The notes beneath the pieces were generated by a model, which made no database searches, was not told where the DNA came from, and saw nothing but the letters and a program-made list of their open reading frames with translations. The position numbers and the translations under genes are program-made. A DNA stretch of 45,433 nt from Lentisphaeraceae bacterium (GTDB taxonomy: Bacteria; Verrucomicrobiota; Lentisphaeria; Lentisphaerales; Lentisphaeraceae), in NCBI GenBank assembly GCA_021232515.1, contig JAJPOQ010000169.1:1-45433 (forward strand). The letters run 5' to 3'. Positions 25,579 to 34,813 of this stretch are shown here, in pieces; position 1 is the first letter of the stretch; the number at the start of each line of letters is the position of its first letter.

Positions 25579-26928
25579 ATGAAAAATCAACTATCATATC
25601 TCTTAGTTTTTCTGTTCATCGGTCTATCACAGGCTGCAGAAAAAGTAACTTTTGAAAAGCATATAAGACCTCTTATGAAAGAGCATTGCTTGAATTGCCA
25701 CAATCCAGATAAGAGTAAAGCAGGCTTAGATCTGAGTTCTTATGATGCAACCTTAAAAGGTGGGAGTAGTGGAGAAATAGTCAAAGCAGGTGCTCCTGAC
25801 TCAAGCTTACTTTACATGACTATCATTCATCATGAAGATGCAGAGGCTATGCCTCCCAAAAAACCAAAAATTGCAGATAAGAAGATCGCTATATTTAGAG
25901 AATGGATCTTAGGTGGCCTCGTTGAAAATGAAGGTGGCAAATCTAAACTGCGCAAGATTGAGTTTGATGTAGCAGCAGGATCTGCAGCTAAACCTTCAGT
26001 TATTCCCATGCCTAAGAACTTAGCTGAAGCAAGAAACTCTAAGAAGGTGCCTGTTGTTCAAGCTATGGCAGTAAGTCCATGGGCGCCACTTGTTGCCATT
26101 GGTGGTCATAAAGAGGTATTGCTCTATAAACAGACAGAATCAGGCCAAGAACTCCTTGGCGCGCTCCCTTTTGAGCACGGCGTCGTTTACGACCTCAAAT
26201 TCAGTAAAAACGGTTCTATACTTGTCGCATCTGGTGGAATCGAAGCAAAGACTGGGAAAGTAGTTTTATATGATGTTCTTAAAGGTAAAAAAATAACAGA
26301 AATTGCCGATGAACAAGATGTTGTTCTAGCAGCGGACATCAGTGCAGATCATCAGTTTGTTTCTATTGGCACACCTTTGAAGATGATTAAGATCTTTAAT
26401 GTTAAGACTGGTAAGATGCTACACAGAATCAAGAAGCATACAGACTGGGTTACAGCTGTTTCCTTTAGTCCTAAAGGGGATCAGTTTGCCACAGGAGATC
26501 GCAATGGTGGCATCCATATATGGGAAGCTAAACTTGGTGGTATTGTCCTTTCCTTATCCGATCACAAACTGAAGATAAATGACCTTGCTTGGCGCGCAGA
26601 CGGTATGATGCTCGCTTCAGCTTCAGAGGATGGTAAGTTTATCCTTTGGGACATGAAAGACGGTTGGCCTGCAAAGGTTGTTGATGCACATGTCAAAAAA
26701 TCTCCATTCCGCTACACTCGTATGACTGGTATACTATCCTTAGATTGGAGTCGAGCAGGGACTTTGGTAACGTCTGGCCGCGACAAGACTATTCGTACTT
26801 GGGCTGTAGATGGCCAAAAAGTAGGCAAACCCAAGGAAAGTAAGACCTTACCAACTGCCGTTAGACTTTCAGAAGATGGCCAAGTTATCGTTGGTACATT
26901 CAATGGAGAATTGAAGATAATGCCATAA
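25579..26928 (+). CDS. Secreted planctomycete-type cytochrome c with WD40 propeller
   Basis: A 449-aa protein with signal peptide (MKNQLSYLLVFLFIGLSQA). The planctomycete cytochrome C domain follows at once, with CLNCH (C37, C40, H41) and MPPKKPKIADKKI, a hallmark of this domain. Residues about 155-449 form a WD40 beta-propeller with repeats such as HTDWVTAVSFSPKGDQFATGDRNGGIHIWE and KINDLAWRADGMMLASASEDGKFILWD. It closes the four-gene operon behind element D; the 12-bp gap to the previous gene supports co-transcription. The propeller probably docks partners while the haem carries electrons. No terminator is obvious after it. Confidence 0.93.
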   Translation: MKNQLSYLLVFLFIGLSQAAEKVTFEKHIRPLMKEHCLNCHNPDKSKAGLDLSSYDATLKGGSSGEIVKAGAPDSSLLYMTIIHHEDAEAMPPKKPKIADKKIAIFREWILGGLVENEGGKSKLRKIEFDVAAGSAAKPSVIPMPKNLAEARNSKKVPVVQAMAVSPWAPLVAIGGHKEVLLYKQTESGQELLGALPFEHGVVYDLKFSKNGSILVASGGIEAKTGKVVLYDVLKGKKITEIADEQDVVLAADISADHQFVSIGTPLKMIKIFNVKTGKMLHRIKKHTDWVTAVSFSPKGDQFATGDRNGGIHIWEAKLGGIVLSLSDHKLKINDLAWRADGMMLASASEDGKFILWDMKDGWPAKVVDAHVKKSPFRYTRMTGILSLDWSRAGTLVTSGRDKTIRTWAVDGQKVGKPKESKTLPTAVRLSEDGQVIVGTFNGELKIMP

Positions 26929-27034
26929 TCTTCTCTTTTACCTGTCACAATATTCAACTTTTCCGCATGAATAATTGTATGATGCTTTTAGAGCAAATAC
27001 ATTTTTATTAATTGTGTGTTGTGGGAGAGTTCTT
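26929..27034 (+). promoter_or_regulatory. Upstream region of the secreted glycosidase gene
   Basis: About 100 bp of AT-rich DNA. No TTGCTAAGGT element and no clear terminator for the preceding operon. The last part, with GTGTGTTGT just before the ribosome site, resembles the leaders of the genes at 30236 and 34129. Confidence 0.3.
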
Positions 27035-30013
27035 TTGAGACTTCTTATATGTGTTGTTTTATTTTTAAATCTATTCAGTGTTGCTGAGCTTAAGCCTCCA
27101 GTAACTAACTATTGTCAGATGCTGGAAAGAGACATCCAAGGAAAGATGCACTCTTTCATTGCCGGTAACCATATGTACTACATCGGTGGTAAGGTAAATG
27201 AATACTGGGAGCCGGTGTATTCTGAAACTATAGGTTTCTCACATCCCATTTTTCGAGATGGTCGAGCTCGAGGTTATGGTATTGCTAATGGCAAGGGGGG
27301 GCTTGGTCATGATAAGTTTGGCTGGGAGTTTTGGAATCATGTAAAAGGTGCTGTTGGTACTGTAGTTGTCGACGGCAAGTCTTTCTCCAAACCAGCTCCT
27401 ATTAAAATGCTATGGCGACCAGATAGAGTCATTCATCATTATCATGTCGGTGGTGCAAATATTGTCGAAACAAAGTTCATCGATAAAAATGACGTTCTTT
27501 GTAGCATCATAAATTCTGATAAAAGTATTAAAATACAGTTTGAGGGGCACAGCTTTGCTAACCCTGGAGAGTTTCCTACATTTGACGGCGATAGTGCTGG
27601 CCAGAAAACTAGTCAGGCGGTTACTGCCAAAGCATCTCATGACCAGAAAGGCAATTCTATTCACATACTTGAAGGTGGTACAATTCTAACTAAAACAGGT
27701 TGGAAAGAAACCAAGCTTGGCAAGATGATGTATGACGGGATGAGCATTGTCATATCGTCAAATGCTAAGTTAGAAAATGTAAAGCTTTCAAAAGATAATG
27801 TTGGTCGGCAAGTATATAAGTTTTCTTTGAAAGTCCCTGCAGGTGAAAGTAGAGCTTTAACTTATGCTCAAAATGATGAGCTAGAGTTAGCTAAGAGTAA
27901 AACTAAAACTTTACTCCAAAACCCTCAGGAAGCTTTAAAGCAAAAGACTAAGTGGTTTAACTCTCTTCTAAATGAACAGATCCCATACTTTCGTTGCTCA
28001 GACCAGACAGTAGTGAATACTTATTATTACCTTTGGTCTCTTTATTTTATGTACTTTACAGAAACAAATAAGGGTTTTATGACTTACCCTCACACCCAAA
28101 CAGCTATAAATAACTTCATGGGACTTCATTTGTGGGACTCTTGGGCATATACAGCAATGGGTTCTTGGGTGAAGGATAAGTGGCAATGGGGCTATGGCAA
28201 TGTTCTTTCGTGGAAACACATGGTTCCATTTAAAAATAAAGCGAATGGACTTCCAGATAATTTTGGAACAACTTGGTACTCCCCAGAAGTATGGATGAAC
28301 TTAGTTGGCTCGGTAGAGTTTGGTTGGGATATGTACAGGAAGTCGGGTGATAAAAAGTTCCTAGATGTCCTGTATAATGATCTCTTTAAACCTCTGTATT
28401 GGGAACATGATGGACCTCAACCATCTATGGGAGAGGAGTTGAATGCTCTTCAAGCTTTGATCAAAATGGCAAAAGAGTTAAATCAAGCTGAAGATATCCC
28501 GCATTGGAAAAAAATGCACCCCAAGATGCATCAGGTTTGGTCTTCTAAGTGGGAAGCTTATGCTCCAAACTATTTTGCTCCAAAGGGGGCGCCATGGAAA
28601 GATATATGGCATATCATTTCATTGATGTGTAAAGAGATGCCTCAAGAATGGGCAGACAGTATGACAGAAGAGTGGGTTATGAATCCAGAAACTGGTTTCC
28701 TTGGACCCGTATCATTATTGATAAGGCCCAAAGTGGACCCTCCAAATGGAGTTTTTACTGTTTCAACTATCTCTACGTGGTTGGCAACAGAGGGCTTATT
28801 TCGTCATGACAAAAATAGGGAAGGAGGTCATGTAACCTTAAGCCATATAGATGGCATGAATAAAACATATGGATTTCCTATTGCTCCAGAGTGTTGGGAG
28901 CCTAAAGAGTATGGCCCTTGGGGGTCACTCTACTATAATTGGGATGGACCTATTACAGATTTACTATTAAAGAGGATAGCTGGAGTCGACTTTTCTCTTC
29001 AAGAAAAATTCTTTGCGATAAATGAAAGTATGCCAGAAACTTGGGAATGGTTAGAAACCTATACTCCGGTAACAATTGAAGGCAAAACCCACTGGGTTCA
29101 TCTGAAGATTGAACAAAAGGTTAATGGAAATAAACTTGAAAAAATCATCAGGGTTAAAAACTCTCCATTTAAAAATATAGTCGTCAAGCCATGGACAGAC
29201 TCCCGTTCTGTGGTGTCATCGTCAAAACCATTAATAGATGGAAAGTATTCTTTCAAAGACAATGAAGCAGAACTAAAAGTTTCGTTGGGAGCCAAAACTA
29301 CACAACCTAAGACTCTTGTTTCGATTGATCCAATAGAACGTAAGTTTTCAAAGTCATTGAACATCAGTCTTACAAACCTAAATAAGCAAACTAAACTTCG
29401 TTATACCTTGGATGGTTCAGAGCCAAACTTGAGTTCGCCTTTCTATACGGAGTCTTTAACGCTGACTGAATCATGTAAATTAAAAATGAAGTCTTGGGAT
29501 AAATGGGGGATGCCTTACAAAACAAGCACTCTAGCATTTACAAAAGAGAAAGCTCTTACTGCACTGAGTATGCCACACTTAGTTCAAGGCTTAAAATTTA
29601 AACGGTTCTTTGGGGCTTTCCGCAAACTACCAAATTTTACTAAACTTGAATCTCCTGAAGTTGGAATATCTACGAGTTATTCTCCAGAAAGTATCTCTAC
29701 GAGAAACAATGAATACGCTTTACAGTTTACTGGCTATATAAAAGTCCCCAAATCTGGAACTTATACCTTTCATCTAAAAAGTGATGATGGCTCCCGATTA
29801 ACTATCGGTAACAAAAAGATCGTGGAGCTAGATGTTCTTTCAGATCGTGACCCTTGGGAATCTAAAGGAAGTGTAACTTTAGAAAAAGGACTTCACTCAT
29901 TAAACATTGATTACTTTCAGTATCAAATAAACAGTATGCTGGATATAAATTATTCTATAGATGGTGGACCATTAACTAAAGTTGATAATGGAATGCTTTT
30001 CAGGAAGAAATAG
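27035..30013 (+). CDS. Secreted (alpha/alpha)6-barrel glycoside hydrolase (GH63/MGH1-like) with chitobiase-C and PA14 domains
   Basis: I choose a TTG start at 27035: GGGAG lies 7 nt before it and translation then opens with a normal signal peptide (RLLICVVLFLNLFSVA). An ATG at 26975 has no ribosome site and would put a long hydrophobic stretch before the signal. The product is about 992 aa. A beta-sandwich N-terminal part (20-300) precedes an (alpha/alpha)6-type catalytic region (about 310-700) with NNFMGLHLWDSWAYTAMGSW near residue 360 and GFLGPVS near residue 560, in the style of GH63/trehalase/MGH1-like enzymes. A chitobiase-C-like domain follows (about 765-845, RYTLDGSEPNLSSPFY) and a PA14 carbohydrate-binding domain ends it (about 890-992, YTFHLKSDDGSRLTIGNKKI). 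The exact glycosidic bond cannot be told. Confidence 0.8.
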   Translation: MRLLICVVLFLNLFSVAELKPPVTNYCQMLERDIQGKMHSFIAGNHMYYIGGKVNEYWEPVYSETIGFSHPIFRDGRARGYGIANGKGGLGHDKFGWEFWNHVKGAVGTVVVDGKSFSKPAPIKMLWRPDRVIHHYHVGGANIVETKFIDKNDVLCSIINSDKSIKIQFEGHSFANPGEFPTFDGDSAGQKTSQAVTAKASHDQKGNSIHILEGGTILTKTGWKETKLGKMMYDGMSIVISSNAKLENVKLSKDNVGRQVYKFSLKVPAGESRALTYAQNDELELAKSKTKTLLQNPQEALKQKTKWFNSLLNEQIPYFRCSDQTVVNTYYYLWSLYFMYFTETNKGFMTYPHTQTAINNFMGLHLWDSWAYTAMGSWVKDKWQWGYGNVLSWKHMVPFKNKANGLPDNFGTTWYSPEVWMNLVGSVEFGWDMYRKSGDKKFLDVLYNDLFKPLYWEHDGPQPSMGEELNALQALIKMAKELNQAEDIPHWKKMHPKMHQVWSSKWEAYAPNYFAPKGAPWKDIWHIISLMCKEMPQEWADSMTEEWVMNPETGFLGPVSLLIRPKVDPPNGVFTVSTISTWLATEGLFRHDKNREGGHVTLSHIDGMNKTYGFPIAPECWEPKEYGPWGSLYYNWDGPITDLLLKRIAGVDFSLQEKFFAINESMPETWEWLETYTPVTIEGKTHWVHLKIEQKVNGNKLEKIIRVKNSPFKNIVVKPWTDSRSVVSSSKPLIDGKYSFKDNEAELKVSLGAKTTQPKTLVSIDPIERKFSKSLNISLTNLNKQTKLRYTLDGSEPNLSSPFYTESLTLTESCKLKMKSWDKWGMPYKTSTLAFTKEKALTALSMPHLVQGLKFKRFFGAFRKLPNFTKLESPEVGISTSYSPESISTRNNEYALQFTGYIKVPKSGTYTFHLKSDDGSRLTIGNKKIVELDVLSDRDPWESKGSVTLEKGLHSLNIDYFQYQINSMLDINYSIDGGPLTKVDNGMLFRKK

Positions 30014-30140
30014 ACCTTTTTCATGAACTCTCAGCTATAAATTGTAATAAAGTAGTCATTTTTTATCACTTTTACGCCATTTTTGTCGTGGGATAATAAA
30101 TCCGACTCTATATAATATGTGACAGCTAACCGTGTGTAAG

Positions 30141-30187
30141 CTCTTTAAATATCATTTAGTATTAATTAATGGATAATATTTAGAGAG
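30141..30187 (+). other. Imperfect inverted repeat in leader of the DUF1592 gene
   Basis: CTCTTTAAATAT (30141-30152) and ATATTTAGAGAG (30176-30187) can form an 11/12-bp stem about 50 bp before the ATG at 30236, after a TATAAT at 30111-30116 that could be a -10 box without a good -35. It could be a leader hairpin or operator. The rest of 30014-30235 is featureless AT-rich DNA. Confidence 0.3.
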
Positions 30188-30235
30188 TTTTGGCTGTGAT
30201 AAATAAGTGTTGTTGTGGAAATAAGGTATTACCAA

Positions 30236-32647
30236 ATGAAATTAGCATTATTCTTGATGCTAACGGCTTCTGTGTCGTTGGCTTATTCTCAAACTAGTCA
30301 TAAAAACCTAAATAGCTTTATCGAAAAGTATTGCTCTGACTGTCATGCTGATGGTGCGGATAAGGGTGGTTTAGACTTTGATAAGTTAAAATACTCATTG
30401 AGCGTTGAAGGCATCTTCGCCGAATGGGAAGGTATTTATGATCGGGTTATGTCCGGTGAAATGCCACCTAAGAAAAAAAAGAAGCGACCAACTAAAGCTG
30501 AACTTGAAAGTTTTCATAAAACTTTAAGTGCCGAGCTTTATAAGCACCATGGTCAAACTCGTGGGACAGTTCTTCGCAGACTTAATAACCAAGAATACGA
30601 AAACACTCTCAATGACATCTTTGGAACCAATGAGAGAATAGCTGACATGCTACCAGAAGATGGTCGCTCTCATGAGTTTGACAATGTCGGCGAGTCACTA
30701 GGCGTTTCGATGATTCAACTTCAGCTGTATATGAAAGGCATCAAGGCCATTATGAATAAGGCCATTGAAACTTTTGCTGAAGTCAAACCATTAGCTAAAC
30801 GCACAGCTAAGTATCAAGATGATAAAGGCTACACAAAGTTCACAACCCATTCTTGGAAAGAACTTCCAGATGGTGCAATTGTTCGTTTTGAAACTGGTAG
30901 TTACCCTAATGGAAAAGTTAAAGGTACAGGCGTTAAAGAGTCTGGTTACTACAGAGTGTCAGTTACTGGCTATGGCTACCAGTCAACAAAGCCTATAACA
31001 TTTTCTGTAGGTGGCCTTTCTCATACAGCGGGAGCTGAAAAACCTATTTATAAATACTTCACGTTTCCTTCTTCAAAAGAAACGACCGTCGAGTTTACCA
31101 CATTTATCAAGAAAGGTTATATGCTTACGCTCGAGCCTTACGGCATACATGATCGAGATCGCTACAAACGCAAGAAAAACAATCAAACTATCGATGCCTA
31201 TAAAGGTCCTGGCTTAGCCATAAAGTATGTCACTATGGAAGGCCCATTAATTGACGAATTTCCTTCTAAAGGCCATAAACTTATTTTTGATGGATTAAAA
31301 AGAATAGAAGTTCCTGGCAATCCTAAACATTTTAAAAAGTCTTGGTACAAGCCTGGATTTAGAATAGAGTCTAAGGACTCTGTAGAAACAGTATCAAAGA
31401 CTTTATATAAAATAGCCAAGAAAGCTTTTCGAAAAGACAACCCTGACATATCTCCTTATATTAAACTTTTTAAAGCACAGTTAGATCAAGGAGAGAAAGT
31501 TGAGTACGCACTAAAGACTGCTATCATCGCTATTTTCACTTCTACAGACTTTTTATACTTAGACGAAAACCCTGGTAGACTAAGTGATAATGCTGTAGCA
31601 GCTAGGATGTCATACTTTCTCAATCGAACTTTCCCAGATGAAAGACTAGTAGAGCTAGCAAAGGAAGGTAAGCTTTCTCAAGACCCCTCTGCTCGTGAAA
31701 GCGAGTTAAATCGCTTAATGGCAAAGCCTGAATTCGATAGGTTTATCAAAGACTTCACCGATGCATGGTTAAACCTAAGAAATCTAGATCAAACAGGACC
31801 TGATAAAAACTTATTTCCAGAGTACGACCCTTACTTACGTTTCTCTATGCCACTAGAAACCCAGGCGTTCTTTAGAGAGCTTATCAGCTCAAATCTTTCA
31901 GTTTCTAATATAGTCAAATCTGATTTTGCTATGTTAAATGCTCGACTTGCAGAGCACTATAAGATCCCAGATGTAAATCACACAGATATAAGAAAAGTTA
32001 AACTCCCCAAAGACAATATAAGAGGTGGTTTTCTAACTCAGGCTAGTATTTTGAAAGTTTCAGCAAATGGCTCAAATACATCTCCAGTATTAAGAGGGAT
32101 TTGGGTCCTAGAAAGAATTATGGGGACAACTCCACCGCCACCTCCGGCTGGTGTCCCAGGTGTTGAACCAGATACTAGAGGCGCATCCACTCTTAGAGAA
32201 CTTTTAGATAAGCATAGAGACTCACCAAACTGTAACTCATGCCACACTAAAATAGATCCACTAGGTTTTGCTTTAGAAGTATTTAACCCTGTTGGGTCAT
32301 ACAGAGAGAGCTTTAGAACTATGGGGAAAGGTGAAAAAGCAGGTGGACTAGTTCACGGTAAATACATTCGTTATAAATATGGACTTCCCGTCGATGCTAC
32401 TGGCGAGTTTGCCGATGGCAGACAATTCAAAACATTTATCGAATTCCGAGATCACCTTGCTCAAGAAAAAACTGTTCTTGCACGAGCTTTAACCAAGAAG
32501 CTGTTAACTTTTGCAACTGGCCGAGAAATGGGATTTTCAGATCGTAAAGAAATAGAACGCATCGTCCAAAGTACTGCAAAAAATGATTATCGTGTTCGCG
32601 ATATCTTCAGTGAAATTATCAATTCAAGAATATTTTTAACTAAGTAA
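30236..32647 (+). CDS. DUF1587/DUF1592/DUF1588/DUF1585 cytochrome-type protein
   Basis: Started at the ATG at 30236 (AAGG 9 nt upstream) because the product then opens with a signal peptide, MKLALFLMLTASVSLAYS; the longer frame from 30215 lacks support. About 803 aa. An N-terminal planctomycete cytochrome motif CSDCH (C33, C36, H37) and MPPKKKKK precede DUF1587 (about 95-160, LRRLNNQEYENTLNDIFG), a jelly-roll-like insertion (about 180-350), DUF1592 (about 455-580), DUF1588 (about 595-690, GTTPPPPPAGVPG, then CNSCH at C666-H670) and DUF1585 at the C-terminus (FATGREMGFSDRKEIERIV). Two haem motifs mark it as a redox protein. It is 13 bp upstream of a DUF1552 gene, its usual partner. Substrate unknown. 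Confidence 0.95.
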   Translation: MKLALFLMLTASVSLAYSQTSHKNLNSFIEKYCSDCHADGADKGGLDFDKLKYSLSVEGIFAEWEGIYDRVMSGEMPPKKKKKRPTKAELESFHKTLSAELYKHHGQTRGTVLRRLNNQEYENTLNDIFGTNERIADMLPEDGRSHEFDNVGESLGVSMIQLQLYMKGIKAIMNKAIETFAEVKPLAKRTAKYQDDKGYTKFTTHSWKELPDGAIVRFETGSYPNGKVKGTGVKESGYYRVSVTGYGYQSTKPITFSVGGLSHTAGAEKPIYKYFTFPSSKETTVEFTTFIKKGYMLTLEPYGIHDRDRYKRKKNNQTIDAYKGPGLAIKYVTMEGPLIDEFPSKGHKLIFDGLKRIEVPGNPKHFKKSWYKPGFRIESKDSVETVSKTLYKIAKKAFRKDNPDISPYIKLFKAQLDQGEKVEYALKTAIIAIFTSTDFLYLDENPGRLSDNAVAARMSYFLNRTFPDERLVELAKEGKLSQDPSARESELNRLMAKPEFDRFIKDFTDAWLNLRNLDQTGPDKNLFPEYDPYLRFSMPLETQAFFRELISSNLSVSNIVKSDFAMLNARLAEHYKIPDVNHTDIRKVKLPKDNIRGGFLTQASILKVSANGSNTSPVLRGIWVLERIMGTTPPPPPAGVPGVEPDTRGASTLRELLDKHRDSPNCNSCHTKIDPLGFALEVFNPVGSYRESFRTMGKGEKAGGLVHGKYIRYKYGLPVDATGEFADGRQFKTFIEFRDHLAQEKTVLARALTKKLLTFATGREMGFSDRKEIERIVQSTAKNDYRVRDIFSEIINSRIFLTK

Positions 32648-32660
32648 AAGGAATCTTATC

Positions 32661-33944
32661 ATGGCTTATTTTTCATTTAATAAACACCTCAATCGACGCC
32701 TTTTCCTTAAAGGTTCTGGCGCAACTATTGCTCTACCATTTCTCAGTGCGATGACACCAGCTTTTGGCTCAGAAAATAAAGATGTCTCACCACGGAGATT
32801 CCTAGCAATAAATGCTGGGCTCGGTTATCACTGCCCATACTTATTCCCTGAAACTCCAGGCAAAGACTATAAGAACTCAAAGTATTTAGAAGAAATAAAA
32901 GATCACAGAGATTCCTTTACCGCCATTTCAGGTGTTTCTCACTTGGAACAGAGTGGCCGAGATGGTCATACTTCGATGTTGACTCTACTGACGTCTCAAA
33001 AACATCCAGGACTAGCGGGTTTCAAAAATACAATTTCAATAGACCAACTCATAGCTCGCAAAATTGGTGCAGAAACAAGATTTCCCTATCTTGCGACTGG
33101 GACCTCTAGTAGCTCTTTAGCTTGGACGGCGAATGGAGTTCCTATTCCTTCCGATAGATCACCACTTAAAATGTATCAAAAACTTTTTGTGAATGGTTCG
33201 AGTTACTCTATAAAATCTCAGATGAAAGAGTTAATTCGTGGGAAAAGTATTTTGGATGCAGTGAGTGAACCTGCTGCAAAACTAAATGGAAAACTTGGTG
33301 GTAAAGACAAAGAGAAGTTGGAAGAATATTTAACTTCAATCAGAGACCTCGAGATTCGACTACAGCAGAATCAAGGATGGGTAAATAAGCCTAAGCCTAA
33401 AGTCGATTTAGTTGTCAAAAAAGATCCAGAGAAATTAGACATAAAAGCTCAGTTGGATTTATGCTATCACATCTTGACCCTAGCTATTCAGACAGACTCA
33501 AGTAGATCAATAACATTTAATATTGGTGGATCAGGCGAGATACTAAATATACCTGGTGTCGCAACCAATTGGCATAATCTCTCTCACCATGGCAAAGATG
33601 AAGCGAAAATAAAAGAGCTGGCTTTGATTGAGCTCGAACTTTTCAAATGCTTCAACACCTTCTTAACAAGATTGAAAGGTGCGAAGGAAGGGGATGGCAA
33701 CTTGCTTGATAAAACGGCAATCATGCTCACTTCAAATCTAGGAAACGCTTCTTCTCACAACTGGCGCAACTTACCGCTTCTTGTTGCTGGAGGAAACTTT
33801 AAACACGGTTCTTATGTCGCTCATGACGAGAAAAATAATCAGAATTTGGCTAACCTTTTATGTCAAATGGGTAACTACATGGGCCTAGAGATAGATAAGT
33901 TTGGACATAGTGACAACTCGACATTAAAAGGTCTTGAAAGCTAA
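32661..33944 (+). CDS. DUF1552 protein with Tat signal
   Basis: A 427-aa protein that always accompanies DUF1592-type cytochrome proteins. AAAGGA lies 8 nt before the ATG. The N-terminus has a twin-arginine signal (LNRRLFLKGSGATIALPFL). Conserved stretches include INAGLGYHCPYLFPETPG, AISGVSHLEQSGRDGHTSML and the C-terminal SNLGNASSHNWRNLPLLVAGG. Like DUF1501 it is predicted to have an alkaline phosphatase/sulfatase-like fold. It follows the DUF1592 gene by 13 bp, so this is a second, parallel version of the DUF1501 + DUF1549/1553 module at 19.4-26.9 kb. A hairpin follows the stop codon closely. Confidence 0.94.
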   Translation: MAYFSFNKHLNRRLFLKGSGATIALPFLSAMTPAFGSENKDVSPRRFLAINAGLGYHCPYLFPETPGKDYKNSKYLEEIKDHRDSFTAISGVSHLEQSGRDGHTSMLTLLTSQKHPGLAGFKNTISIDQLIARKIGAETRFPYLATGTSSSSLAWTANGVPIPSDRSPLKMYQKLFVNGSSYSIKSQMKELIRGKSILDAVSEPAAKLNGKLGGKDKEKLEEYLTSIRDLEIRLQQNQGWVNKPKPKVDLVVKKDPEKLDIKAQLDLCYHILTLAIQTDSSRSITFNIGGSGEILNIPGVATNWHNLSHHGKDEAKIKELALIELELFKCFNTFLTRLKGAKEGDGNLLDKTAIMLTSNLGNASSHNWRNLPLLVAGGNFKHGSYVAHDEKNNQNLANLLCQMGNYMGLEIDKFGHSDNSTLKGLES

Positions 33945-33953
33945 GACTGAAAT

Positions 33954-33985
33954 ACATCAGTCGGATGGATGTCCGGCTGATGTAA
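33954..33985 (+). terminator. Hairpin after the DUF1592-DUF1552 operon
   Basis: A 13-bp stem, TACATCAGTCGGA (33954-33966) with TCCGGCTGATGTA (33973-33985), one G-U pair, 6-nt loop. It starts 10 bp after the stop codon but has no T-tract, so it is either an atypical terminator or an mRNA 3'-end stabiliser. Confidence 0.6.
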
Positions 33986-34040
33986 AATAGTCAAAACAGG
34001 ACTTGATAGTTATACTTATTTTTAAAAATATTATTTTTAT

Positions 34041-34070
34041 TTGCTAAGGTTTTTGCACTTCGATACATTA
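34041..34070 (+). promoter_or_regulatory. TTGCTAAGGT-N15-CATTA element, copy E
   Basis: TTGCTAAGGT at 34041-34050, 15-bp spacer, CATTA at 34066-34070, then AAGCAAAACG shared with copy B. T-rich upstream stretch. It lies 59 bp before the ATG of the third pseudopilin. Confidence 0.65.
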
Positions 34071-34128
34071 ATAAGCAAAACGATATGGTGTGTTGTTTTT
34101 ATAATTGTGTTGTTAGTGCGAGAATCAA

Positions 34129-34803
34129 ATGAAGAAACATGAGTTCAGTCTAGTCGAATTATTAGTTATCGTGGCCATCATTGGAATACTAATGTCTTTA
34201 TTGTTGCCATCATTAAAAAATGCGCGTAGTGTCGCTAAGTCGGCTGTCTGTATGACGAATTTAAAAAATACTGGTGTCGCCGATTTACTTTATGCCCAAG
34301 ATGAAAATAGCTGGTTCAATCCAAATCAACCAATGGCAAATATAAGTAACGATCGCTGGGCTAAAAATGAGACTTTCCGGAAATATACAGGTTGGGATGC
34401 CGTTTCATCTTCTTCGATGATTCCCAATGAACTAGCTTGCCCTGAATCCATAGACAAATGTAGACAACAGGATGTCGTCGAATTTACAGAGGATGCCGTT
34501 AAAGACTTGTGGACTTATGGACCATTCGCTATTTATGGCAACAAAAACTATAGAGGTCTTCACGCTTCATGGATAGAGGCTCCAAGTCAACTTGGAAGAG
34601 CTGGAGATGTTTGGGCTGGCTGGCAGTTTTCACAAAATGACTACGATCCACGGCACAATAATAAAGTCAATATTGTTTACCATGATGGGCACGCGACTTC
34701 TATGAGTAATTCTAAAGTTGGCAGTGCCTATAACTCTGCAGATCCATGGATTGATTCAAATGGATGGAACTTAACCAATATAAATGATTCGAGGCATCAG
34801 TAG
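34129..34803 (+). CDS. Type II secretion/pilin-like pseudopilin, third copy
   Basis: A 224-aa pseudopilin. The prepilin signal starts FSLVELLVIVAIIGIL with the essential Glu at +5; the head carries the same scaffold as the tandem pair at 12.3-13.8 kb: [38 protein letters not shown], and the H-X9-DG motif YDPRHNNKVNIVYHDGH, ending LTNINDSRHQ. It is clearly the same subfamily but more diverged than the tandem copies are from each other. It has its own element E, while the tandem pair has only a degenerate copy. It is convergent with the kinase gene, with stop codons about 10 bp apart and no terminator between, so the two transcripts probably overlap. Confidence 0.9.
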   Translation: MKKHEFSLVELLVIVAIIGILMSLLLPSLKNARSVAKSAVCMTNLKNTGVADLLYAQDENSWFNPNQPMANISNDRWAKNETFRKYTGWDAVSSSSMIPNELACPESIDKCRQQDVVEFTEDAVKDLWTYGPFAIYGNKNYRGLHASWIEAPSQLGRAGDVWAGWQFSQNDYDPRHNNKVNIVYHDGHATSMSNSKVGSAYNSADPWIDSNGWNLTNINDSRHQ

Positions 34804-34813
34804 TAATAAATCG

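Noticed and set aside
26975..27034. ATG at 26975 as start of the glycosidase gene
   Set aside because: It lacks a ribosome site and places 20 residues before a normal signal peptide; the TTG at 27035 with GGGAG upstream fits better.
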